From assembly GCF_000423845.1 (NCBI RefSeq), contig NZ_AUIT01000006.1, forward strand, positions 1 to 64,000: a stretch of 64,000 nt of DNA, given 5' to 3'. The translations under genes were made by a program, and so were the position numbers. The stretch is from Thermodesulfobacterium hveragerdense DSM 12571 (GTDB lineage: Bacteria > Desulfobacterota > Thermodesulfobacteria > Thermodesulfobacteriales > Thermodesulfobacteriaceae). The notes beneath the pieces were generated by a model that was given only the letters and a program-made list of their open reading frames with translations, did no database searches and was not told the DNA's origin. Positions 1-7,158 of the stretch are shown piece by piece. Every line of letters starts with the position of its first letter. The first letter of the stretch is position 1.

Positions 1-26
1 TAGGTTTTATGTTATCATTAATTTAA

Positions 27-91
27 AAAATATTAAAAATTTTTATTATGCCTCTAAAATATTTTATTAAAAGACACAATTTATATTCTAC
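27..91. repeat. 65-bp AT-rich repeat, copy 1
   Basis: A block identical over 65 bp to positions 4590-4654, in the same orientation. It contains the palindrome TAAAAATTTTTA and the segment ATGCCTCTAAAATATTTTAT. It ends directly against hdrA coding sequence that should have continued upstream, so it marks a breakpoint. The 26 bases to its left differ from those left of copy 2. No terminal inverted repeat or transposase is visible. It could be the end of an insertion sequence lying mostly left of the window, or an assembly-related repeat. Confidence 0.85.
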
Positions 92-97
92 TCCCTT

Positions 98-1972
98 ATG
101 TGTTCTGACCCTGGGCAGGAGTTGATTAAGAATGATATTAAAGAGGGTTTGGTAGACAGGGTGGTGGTTGCTGCTTGTACTCCAAGAACTCATGAGCCTA
201 TTTTTAGAGCAGCGGTTGAGTCAGCAGGTTTAAACAAGTATTTTTGTGAAATAGCTAACATAAGAGATCAGAATACCTGGGCTCACTGGGGAAAGATTAA
301 AGAGGCTACCGATAAGGCTAAAAGGATCATCAAAAGTGCGGTAGCTAAGGTCAGGTTAGCTGAACCTTTAGAGGACCGTTTTGAACCTATGGAAAAGTCT
401 GTTTTGGTGGTAGGTGGTGGAATTGCGGGAATGTTTGCAGCTTTAGACTTAGCTAACATGGGGTTAAAGGTTTATCTGGTAGAGAAAAGGCCTTCTATTG
501 GCGGTAACATGGCCATGCTTGATAAAACGTTCCCGACGATGGACTGCTCGGCTTGAATACTTACCCCCAAGATGGGCGAGGTCGCCCAGCATCCTAACAT
601 CGAACTTATCACCTACGCCGAGGTAGAAGACGTTAAGGGTTATGTAGGTAACTTTGAGGTTACCATAAAGAAAAAAGCCAGGTATGTAGACTGGGATAAG
701 TGTACAGGTTGTGGTCACTGTATGAACATTTGTCCCTCCAGAGCTCCAAACGAGTTTAACCTTGGTTTGGATAAGAGACCGGCAATTTATATCCAATTCC
801 CGCAGGCAGTGCCTAAGAAGGCTGTGATAGATGCAGACAACTGTTTGTATTTTAAGACTTTAAGGAAGACAGGTAAGACAGCCTGCCAGATCTGTCAGAA
901 GGGTATACCTAACAAGAACATAGAGGGTTGTCCGGCAGGGGCGATCAACTATGAGGACAAGGATGAGTTTATCAAGGTAAAGGTAGGGTCTGTGATCTTA
1001 TCAACAGGTTTTAAACCGATGGAAAAATATCATTTTAAAGAATATTCTCCTAACTGTCCAGATGTGGTCACTGCTATGGAGTTTGAACGTATTCTTTCTC
1101 CTACAGGTCCTACGGAAGGGCAGCTTAAAAGACTTTCTGACGGGCAAAAGCCAAAGAAAATGGCTTTTATAGCCTGTGTAGGTAGTAGAGACGAAAGATA
1201 CCATAGCTACTGTTCTAAGGTTTGTTGTATGTATATCATGAAACATGCAAGGATCCTCAAAGAGAAGTATCCAGACATAGACCTATATCTTTTCTTCATA
1301 GATGTGAGGACAGCAGGAAAGGATTTTGAGGAATTTTATGTTTATACCAAGAAGCTTGGTGCGAAGGTGATAAGGGGAGGAAGGGTTTCAGCGGTAGATG
1401 TAAAACCAGATGGAAAATTAAGGGTCAGGGCATATGACAACGACCTTTGCAGTCCGGTAGAAGTGGATGTAGACATGGTGGTTTTGGCAACAGCAATTGA
1501 GCCAGGGCCAGACACAGAGAAACTTGGAAGGATCTTTAGTGCCAGCTGTGGTAGGGAAGGCTTTATCAGAGAAGTTCACACCAAACTTTATCCAGTAGAG
1601 ACCTCAGCTAAAGGGGTATTTATCGCAGGATGTGTGCAGGGGCCCAAGGATATTCCAGAATCTATCGCTCAATCAAGGGCTGCTTCTTCTGCGGCGGCTG
1701 CATTAGTGTTACCAGGTAAAATCAGGTTTGAGGCAATAGCTGCTGAGGTGATAAGGGACAAGTGTAGTAGTTGTGGGGTGTGTGTGCAGCTTTGTCCATA
1801 TAACGCGATAGTGCTTGAGGAGTATAACGGGGTTTATAAGGCCAAGGTTGAGCCAGCCCTTTGTGCAGGATGTGGAACCTGTGCTTCTGCCTGTCCTTCC
1901 AAAGCCATCGTTTTCCATGGATTTACCACCGAGCAGATAATAGAGCAGATTAGAGCCATAACGGTTGATTAA
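98..1972 (+). CDS. hdrA: HdrA, heterodisulfide reductase subunit A, predicted selenoprotein, 5'-truncated
   Basis: FAD and iron-sulfur subunit of the HdrABC-MvhADG complex, which in methanogens splits hydrogen electrons between ferredoxin and a disulfide. Visible from the first Met (residue 1): the MCSDPGQ motif, GGGIAG FAD-binding turn at 106-111, DCSA at 149-152, Sec at 153 (TGA 554-556) followed by ILTPKM, ferredoxin cysteines at 202, 205, 208 and 212, the CVGSRD...CSKVCC motif from about 360, and two C-terminal 4Fe-4S motifs from about 556 and 589. TGA replaces a residue normally Cys in the CSACILTPKM motif and the frame is open on both sides. The usual first ~45 residues, including the VCHCG-type cysteines, are absent: reading back meets repeat sequence and a TAA at 68. 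The Met at 98 is an internal one, so the protein is truncated here or its start lies elsewhere. hdrC follows 30 bp downstream. Confidence 0.9.
554..556 (+). other. In-frame TGA read as selenocysteine (hdrA)
   Basis: TGA lies in frame between DCSA and ILTPKM, at the position of a Cys in the conserved HdrA motif CSACILTPKM. Methanococcal HdrA proteins are known to carry Sec. The following codons need no frame change to continue HdrA to position 1972. Confidence 0.88.
573..588 (+). promoter_or_regulatory. Bacterial SECIS-like hairpin in hdrA
   Basis: TGGGCG (573-578), loop AGGT (579-582) and CGCCCA (583-588) form a perfect 6-bp stem. The loop lies about 22 nt after the TGA and carries GGU, as in the apical loop of the E. 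coli fdhF SECIS bound by SelB. The outer GAT/ATC bases can extend the stem with a bulge. Confidence 0.75.
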
Positions 1973-2002
1973 TAAAAGAAAGAAACCAAAGGGGGTAGGA
2001 TA

Positions 2003-2545
2003 ATGGAGAAGGAAGTGAATGTTATAAAGTTAGACGAGGAGTTTATGAAGGAGTTTTGGGAAGAGCTTGAGGCGATGGGGATGCCTGTTAAGGAGTTGAG
2101 GGAGTGTATCCAGTGTGGGAGGTGTGCAGGGACCTGTCCGATGGCGTTAGCTGGTTTGGAGTATTTTATCAAGAGGATAGTGCATGCGAGTATGTTGGGG
2201 TTGAAGGAGATATTTTTGGATGATTCATCGGTATGGGGGTGTCAGAGTTGTAACCGGTGTGTAGAGGTATGTCCGATGGACATAAAGCCTTATGAGTTGA
2301 TACAGGCGATAAGGAGGGTGTGTTTTAGGGAGTATGCGATGCCATCTAACACGATAGACGGTTTGAGGAACTATTATGAGAGGGGGCATGCGGTAATAGT
2401 CAAGGGTTTTGAGGAGAGGAGGAAGAAGGTGGGGTTACCTGAGATGCCACCTACGGTGATAGGGAATGAGGAGATGAGGAAGAAGTTTCAGGAGGTAATG
2501 AAGCAGACAGCGTTAGCAGAGGTAGCACCGTTTCCACTTGACTAA
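2003..2545 (+). CDS. hdrC: HdrC, heterodisulfide reductase subunit C
   Basis: A 180-residue iron-sulfur protein that carries electrons between HdrA and HdrB. Two CxxCxxCxxxCP motifs bind 4Fe-4S clusters: cysteines 35/38/41/45 and 80/83/86/90. The C-terminal half is helical and charged. A purine-rich ribosome site (GGGGGTAGG) precedes the ATG. It lies 30 bp after hdrA and 18 bp before hdrB in one transcription unit. Third codon positions are strikingly poor in C and rich in G (TTG, AGG, GAG, ATA). Length and motifs fit the soluble HdrC family. Confidence 0.93.
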   Translation: MEKEVNVIKLDEEFMKEFWEELEAMGMPVKELRECIQCGRCAGTCPMALAGLEYFIKRIVHASMLGLKEIFLDDSSVWGCQSCNRCVEVCPMDIKPYELIQAIRRVCFREYAMPSNTIDGLRNYYERGHAVIVKGFEERRKKVGLPEMPPTVIGNEEMRKKFQEVMKQTALAEVAPFPLD

Positions 2546-2563
2546 AGAAAAAGGAGGGAAGAG

Positions 2564-3463
2564 ATGAAGAGGGTAGGATTGTTTTTAGGGTGTAACATAC
2601 CGTTGAGGAGGCCGGATATAGAGTATTCGATGAGGTATTTGTTGAAGGAGTTAGGGGTGGAGGTAGTGGATTTAGAGGGAGCGACATGTTGTCCGGCGTT
2701 TGGTGTGATGCCATCGGTAGATTTGGTGGGTTGGTGTGTGGCATCTGGGTGGAACATGGCGATAGCAGAGGGTAAGGGATTAGAGGTGATGGTTACGGGA
2801 TGTGGTAGTTGTTATGGGAGTTTGAATGAGGCGAGATATCACATGGAGAAGCATCCTGAGATAAAGGAGAAGGTGAACGAGATATTGGGAAGTGTAGGGA
2901 TGAGGTATGAGGGGAAGGTTAAGGTGTACAACATATACAATTATATATATGATTTTATAGGGTTAGAGGAGTTGAAGAAGGCGGTGAGGTATTCGTTGAA
3001 TGGATTGGTATGTGGGGTACAGGTAGGGTGTCACAATTTATGGCCGAGCAAGGCGTATCCGGCGAATGATGAGAATACGTTTCAGCCGAAGAGGTTGAGG
3101 GAGATATGTGAGGCGTTAGGAGGGGTGGCGCCGTGGTATAGCATGATGACGGATTGTTGTGGTATGGGTGCGTTGGGTAGTTTAGCGAGGGACAAGTCGT
3201 GGAGTTTGTTTAAGAGGAAGGCGAGCAAGATGATAGAGGAGATAAATCCTGAGGTATTTGTGACGGGGTGTAGTAGTTGTTTGTTGAGGTTTGACAACGA
3301 TCAGGCGTTGATGAGGAAGGAGGGGGTAATAGATTTTGAGGTACCAGCGGTGCATGTGGCGCAGTTGGTTGCGTTGGCGTTGGGAGCGGAGCCGGAGAAG
3401 GCGGTAGGTTTGGCAGAGGTGCCAGTAGACAAGGTGGTAGAAAAAATAAGAGGAGGTAAGTGA
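2564..3463 (+). CDS. hdrB: HdrB, heterodisulfide reductase subunit B
   Basis: A 299-residue subunit with two CCG domains that ligate the noncubane 4Fe-4S clusters where the heterodisulfide is reduced in methanogens. The first domain shows C10, C42-C43, C80 and C83, spaced CX31CCX36CXXC. The second shows C156, C198-C199, C236 and C239. The start follows AAGGAGGGAAGAG. The stop is 1 bp from the mvhD ATG, implying coupled translation. The physiological disulfide in this organism cannot be told from sequence. Codon use is very G-rich, like hdrC. Confidence 0.94.
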   Translation: MKRVGLFLGCNIPLRRPDIEYSMRYLLKELGVEVVDLEGATCCPAFGVMPSVDLVGWCVASGWNMAIAEGKGLEVMVTGCGSCYGSLNEARYHMEKHPEIKEKVNEILGSVGMRYEGKVKVYNIYNYIYDFIGLEELKKAVRYSLNGLVCGVQVGCHNLWPSKAYPANDENTFQPKRLREICEALGGVAPWYSMMTDCCGMGALGSLARDKSWSLFKRKASKMIEEINPEVFVTGCSSCLLRFDNDQALMRKEGVIDFEVPAVHVAQLVALALGAEPEKAVGLAEVPVDKVVEKIRGGK

Positions 3464-3464
3464 T

Positions 3465-3875
3465 ATGAGTTGGGAGCCAAAGATAGTGGTTATAGCTTGT
3501 AACTGGTGTACCTATGCTGCGGCAGACCTGGCAGGTAGTTTAAGATATAGTTATCCACCTACAGCATATATAGTAAGGGTTCCCTGTAGTGGTAGGGTAG
3601 AGCCTGAGTTTATAGTAGAGGCTTTAAAAACCGGAGCAGATGCTGTGTTGGTTGGTGGCTGACCTCCTGGGGATTGTCATTACCGGTCAGGTAATTACAA
3701 GGCATTGAGGCGTTTTAAGCTTTTGAAGAGGGTGTTAGAGGAGTTGGGAGTGGAAGGAGATAGGGTGAGGCTTGAGTGGATATCAGGTAGTGAGGGTAAG
3801 AAGTTTGCGGACATAATAACGGAGATGGATGCTAAGGTAAGGGAAATAGGACCAAATCCAATGAAGGGGGTATAG
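3465..3875 (+). CDS. mvhD: MvhD, electron-transfer subunit linking hydrogenase to Hdr, predicted selenoprotein
   Basis: A 136-residue [2Fe-2S] protein that passes electrons from the MvhAG hydrogenase to HdrA. Conserved residues are C12 and C15 (ACNWCTY), C41 (PCSGR), then Sec66 (TGA 3660-3662) and C71 in GG-U-PPGDCHYRSGNYK. In most homologues the Sec66 position is Cys (GCxPGDCHY). The frame is open from 3465 to TAG at 3873-3875, and the sequence after the TGA is typical MvhD C-terminus, so the TGA is not a chain end. It sits between hdrB (1 bp) and mvhG (3 bp). Base use is more mixed than in its neighbours. Confidence 0.93.
3660..3662 (+). other. In-frame TGA read as selenocysteine (mvhD)
   Basis: TGA falls between VLVGG and PPGDCHY, exactly at a conserved cluster-ligand Cys position of MvhD. 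Translation must continue for the protein to include its GDCHY motif and the following helical C-terminus of about 70 residues. Confidence 0.9.
3679..3695 (+). promoter_or_regulatory. Bacterial SECIS-like hairpin in mvhD
   Basis: ATTACC (3679-3684), loop GGTCA (3685-3689) and GGTAAT (3690-3695) form a perfect 6-bp stem with GGU in the loop, about 23 nt after the TGA. Spacing and loop match the hdrA hairpin although the stem bases differ, as expected of a functional SECIS. Confidence 0.75.
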
Positions 3876-4370
3876 GAGATGAGCAAGCCTAAGTTAGCAT
3901 ATTATCTTGCAGGAGGTTGTGCAGGTTGTGATATAAGTTTGGTAGATTTAGCGGATTTTTTGGTGGATGTGGTTAGTGCGGTGGAGATAGTGTTTTTTGC
4001 ACCCACGTTGGTGGATGTGAAGTATAAGGATTTTGAGGCATTACCTGATGGGTCGGTGGATGTGGGTTTGTTGACAGGTAACATAAGGAACAAGGAACAC
4101 GAGCATATGGCGAAGGTGATGAGGGCGAAGTGTAAGGTGTTGATAGCCTATGGTATATGTGCGAGTTTAGGGGGTATCAAGGGTTTGGTGAATTTGCATA
4201 GTAATCAGGAGTTGTTGGAGAAGGCGTATAGGGATACGTTTAGTACAGACAATCCTACAGGGGAGTTACCGAGTCCTAAGTGTGTGGTAGATGGGAGGTA
4301 TGAGTTGGAGTTACCGGAGTTGACGGAGGCGAGGACGTTGGATCAGGTGGTGGAGGTGGATTATTACATA

Positions 4371-4579
4371 GGAGGGTGTCCGCCGCATTATGAGCATGTT
4401 AAGGCGGCGTTGGTTGCGTTGTTAGAGGGTAAGTTACCGCCGAGGGGTAGTTGGATAACGATGGGGCATGCGGTGTGTGAGGTATGTGCGAGGAACCCTG
4501 TTTTGAGGGGAGAGAAGAAGAAGCCGGTAGTAGAGGTTAGGAGGGTGATAGAAGGGGGAGTAGAGGAGGAGGCATGTTT
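4371..4579 (+). repeat. 209-bp direct repeat inside mvhG, left copy
   Basis: Matches 4663-4871 with an offset of 292 bp. The first 140 bp are identical. The six mismatches (4511, 4531, 4532, 4547, 4556, 4559) all lie in the last 69 bp, and four of them are silent third-position changes. Confidence 0.93.
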
Positions 4580-4662
4580 GACCAAAAACAAAATATTAAA
4601 AATTTTTATTATGCCTCTAAAATATTTTATTAAAAGACACAATTTATATTCTACCCCCCAAA
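4580..4662 (+). mobile_element. 83-bp AT-rich insert between the mvhG repeats
   Basis: Foreign AT-rich sequence separating the two 209-bp mvhG copies. It includes the 65-bp block shared with 27-91. It codes for nothing recognisable and shows no clear inverted ends. It may be the remnant end of an insertion sequence. A type cannot be assigned. Confidence 0.5.
4590..4654. repeat. 65-bp AT-rich repeat, copy 2
   Basis: Identical over 65 bp to 27-91, same orientation, 4563 bp apart. Here it lies inside mvhG. Right of the shared block both copies continue into C-rich bases (CTCCC and CCCCC) and then into truncated coding sequence. Confidence 0.9.
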
Positions 4663-4871
4663 GGAGGGTGTCCGCCGCATTATGAGCATGTTAAGGCGGC
4701 GTTGGTTGCGTTGTTAGAGGGTAAGTTACCGCCGAGGGGTAGTTGGATAACGATGGGGCATGCGGTGTGTGAGGTATGTGCGAGGAACCCTGTTTTGAGG
4801 GGGGAGAAGAAGAAGCCGGTAGAGGAGGTTAGGAGGGTTATAGAAGGAGGGGTAGAGGAGGAGGCATGTTT
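4663..4871 (+). repeat. 209-bp direct repeat inside mvhG, right copy
   Basis: Second copy of the 4371-4579 segment. It is the one joined correctly to the rest of the mvhG 3' end. The only amino acid difference between copies is Val to Glu at the codon starting at 4530 (left) or 4822 (right). Confidence 0.93.
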
Positions 4872-5163
4872 ACTTGAGGCGGGTTATTTGTGTTTGGGTC
4901 CTGTTACGCAGGGAGATTGTGGTGCGAGTTGTTTGAAGGTGAACGTGCCGTGTAGGGGATGTGGAGGACCGATTCCAGGGGTAAGGGATTATGGTTTGAG
5001 GGCGATAAGTGCGGTAGCGAGTGCGTTGGAGGATGAGGGTTTGGTAGACAGGATAGAGGACCCTGTGAGGTTGTTTTACCGGTATAGTTTACCAGGGTCT
5101 ATGATAGGGAAGAGGCTTGGAAAGTAGGTAAGAAGATAAAAAAACAGACAGGAGGGGAAGGGT

Positions 5164-6627
5164 ATGCAGAGGATAGAGATAAATCCCATGACAAGGCTTG
5201 AGGGTCATGGGAAGATAACGATATTTTTGGATGACAAGGGGAATGTAGACAACGCCTTTTTACAGGTAGTAGAGTTTATGGGATATGAGAAGTTTTTGAT
5301 AGGTATGCCTATAGAGGAGGTGCCAAGGACAGTAAGTACCGTCTGTGGGGTATGTAGGGCTGTTCATTTTATGGCATCAATGAAGGCTACAGATGAGGTA
5401 TATGGGGTAAAGCCTACGGAGACGGCGAGGAAGTTGAGGGAGTTGTTTTATTATGCGCATTATGTAGAGGACCACATGGAGATCATATATGCGTTGGGGT
5501 TGCCAGATTTTGTGTGTGGGCCTACGGCATCTCCAGCTGAGAGGAATCTGGTTGGGTTGATCTTGAAGGTAGGAGTTGATGTAGGAAGAGATGTTTTGAA
5601 GAAGAGGTTTGCTGCTGTTAGGATATTTGAGATCCTTGGAGGAAGGCCAAGCCATCCAGTGGCAGCGATACCCGGAGGATGGAGTAAGAGGTTGAAGGAG
5701 GAGGAGAGGCAGGAGATACTGAGGTATGCGGATGAGTGTGTGGAATTAGGGAAGTTTACGCTTAAGGCGTTTAAGGATTTGGTGTTAAGTAATCCTCAGT
5801 ATGTGGAGTTGATAAAGGGGGATGTTTACAAGGTGGTAACGAACTATTTGGGTACGGTGGATGAGGCTGGGAAGGTGACTTATTATGACGGGACGCAGGT
5901 GTTTGTGGACACGAAGGGTAATGAGATAGGTAGGTTTAGTGGTAAGGAGTATTTGGAGTGGATAGCAGAGAGGACGTTACCGTGGAGTTATCAGAAGGCA
6001 CCGTACATTAAGAAGTTAGGTTGGAAGGGAATAGAGGATGGAGAGGGTACGAGTTTATACAGTGTGGGACCGCTTGCGAGGTTTAACGTGGGGAATGGGT
6101 TTGACACACCTGGTGCGCAGGAGGCGTATGAGGAGATGGTAGAGTTTTTTGGAGGGAAGCCTGTGCATAACATACTGGGTTATCACTGGGCGAGGGCGAT
6201 AGAGTTGTTGCATTGTGCGGAGAAGGTGAAGGAGCTTGCATCAGACGAGAGTATCACTGCTCCTGACGTGAGGCAGGAGTTAGGTGAGGCAGTAGGAGAG
6301 GGAGTAGGGATTGTTGAGGCAGCAAGGGGAACGCTTATCCATCATTACAAGACAGACAGTAAGGGTATAGTAACTGACGCAAACATCATAGTTGCAACCA
6401 CCCACAACAAAGGACCTATGAACATAGCGATCAAGAGGGCGGCAGAGAATTTTATCAAGGAAGGAAAGGTAGATGAGGGAATTTTGAACTTGGTAGAGAT
6501 AGCTTACAGGCCCTATGACCTTTGTTTTGCCTGTTCTACTCACACCTTACCTGGGAAGTTGCCTGTGCAGGTAAACATCTATACCAAGGACGGAGAGCTG
6601 GTAAAAAGTTTGAGAAACTTTAAATAA
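5164..6627 (+). CDS. mvhA: MvhA, [NiFe]-hydrogenase large subunit
   Basis: A 487-residue catalytic subunit that splits hydrogen at the Ni-Fe centre and feeds electrons through MvhG and MvhD to Hdr. The four nickel ligands are C61 and C64 (VCGVCRAVH) and C454 and C457 (DLCFACSTH), all ordinary Cys. No Sec is used, unlike VhuU of some methanogens. A 27-residue tail follows H460 and should be trimmed by the protease gene just downstream. The start has a strong site, AGGAGGGGAAGGGT. Codon use is mosaic: the ends resemble the rest of the window while about 5680-6230 is G-rich like hdrB. A terminator follows at 6654. Confidence 0.95.
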   Translation: MQRIEINPMTRLEGHGKITIFLDDKGNVDNAFLQVVEFMGYEKFLIGMPIEEVPRTVSTVCGVCRAVHFMASMKATDEVYGVKPTETARKLRELFYYAHYVEDHMEIIYALGLPDFVCGPTASPAERNLVGLILKVGVDVGRDVLKKRFAAVRIFEILGGRPSHPVAAIPGGWSKRLKEEERQEILRYADECVELGKFTLKAFKDLVLSNPQYVELIKGDVYKVVTNYLGTVDEAGKVTYYDGTQVFVDTKGNEIGRFSGKEYLEWIAERTLPWSYQKAPYIKKLGWKGIEDGEGTSLYSVGPLARFNVGNGFDTPGAQEAYEEMVEFFGGKPVHNILGYHWARAIELLHCAEKVKELASDESITAPDVRQELGEAVGEGVGIVEAARGTLIHHYKTDSKGIVTDANIIVATTHNKGPMNIAIKRAAENFIKEGKVDEGILNLVEIAYRPYDLCFACSTHTLPGKLPVQVNIYTKDGELVKSLRNFK

Positions 6628-6653
6628 GTTGTGTTTCCGTAGGAAGAATTTTT

Positions 6654-6680
6654 AAAGGGGGCTTTATAGCCCCCTTTTTT
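6654..6680 (+). terminator. Rho-independent terminator after mvhA
   Basis: GGGGGC, loop TTTATA, GCCCCC, then six T. It lies between mvhA and the protease gene, so the protease may be expressed by readthrough or from its own promoter. Confidence 0.9.
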
Positions 6681-6708
6681 ATTTTGATAAGTAGTTTATA
6701 ATTAAGCT

Positions 6709-7158
6709 ATGCAGAAAAAGGCCATAGTTATAGGAATAGGCAACCCTAACTTTAAAGACGATGGGGTTGGGTATAAGATAGTAGAACAGCTGGAAGGTTT
6801 GGTAGATACTGTTTGTTTGCTTAACACAGACCTAAAGGTAATAGATGCGATGTTGGGGTATGACGTTGCCATCATAGTAGATGGAGTAAAGGTAGGGGTT
6901 GAACCTGGGACGATAGTTGAGATTGACCCGTTTAAAACCTTTGATAAGGTTTATGCCAGCGGTACTCATAGTCTTACGGTTTTTGAGGTAATAAGGATTG
7001 GTTATCAGGTTTTTCAAGAGGAAATGCCTAAGGAGATAAAGATCATCGGGGTAGAGGTAGAAGACGTAGATACTTTGGATAGAGATTGTAGCCCTAAGGT
7101 TAAGGCAGCCATTCCTAAGGTTGTAGAGATTATCAAAGAATATTTAAGGCTAATTTAG
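6709..7158 (+). CDS. Hydrogenase maturation endopeptidase (HyaD/HycI family)
   Basis: A 149-residue protease that removes the C-terminal tail of the hydrogenase large subunit after nickel insertion. It begins with the family motif GIGNPNFKDDGVGY near residues 9-22; the Asp and Glu/His nickel-sensing positions are consistent with VDGVK and SGTHSL. Location 81 bp after mvhA points to MvhA as substrate. The ATG has no obvious ribosome site. The 3' end overlaps the convergent phosphate permease gene by 26 bp. Confidence 0.9.
   Translation: MQKKAIVIGIGNPNFKDDGVGYKIVEQLEGLVDTVCLLNTDLKVIDAMLGYDVAIIVDGVKVGVEPGTIVEIDPFKTFDKVYASGTHSLTVFEVIRIGYQVFQEEMPKEIKIIGVEVEDVDTLDRDCSPKVKAAIPKVVEIIKEYLRLI

Larger units (their letters stand above)
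3879..5127 (+). pseudogene. mvhG: MvhG, [NiFe]-hydrogenase small subunit, interrupted by a 292-bp tandem event
   Basis: Small subunit of the F420-nonreducing type hydrogenase, binding three iron-sulfur clusters that lead electrons from MvhA to MvhD. The 5' part (3879-4579) encodes AGGCAGCD with C14 and C17, YGICASLGG and GGCPPHYE. It then runs into foreign sequence and stops at 4683-4685. The 3' part (4663-5127) restarts inside the gene, in a different frame, and carries the remaining cysteines to the normal C-terminus SMIGKRLGK. Removing 292 bp (209-bp repeat plus 83-bp insert) restores a 318-codon frame of normal length. As written, no intact small subunit can be made. The 3' part could only start at an internal TTG or ATG. 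This may be a real rearrangement or an assembly join of two alleles. Confidence 0.85.

Noticed and set aside
27-91. Group II intron 3' end or transposon with inverted repeats
   Set aside because: No domain V-like GC-rich hairpin, no terminal inverted repeats and no transposase or reverse transcriptase are visible in the window.
98-556. Reading hdrA as two separate genes (98-556 and 572-1972)
   Set aside because: The frame is continuous through the TGA, and each half lacks parts of one known domain set. Sec readthrough explains it better.
464-796. Open frame on the minus strand across the hdrA TGA region
   Set aside because: It mirrors hdrA in another frame, has no ribosome site and no recognisable protein features.
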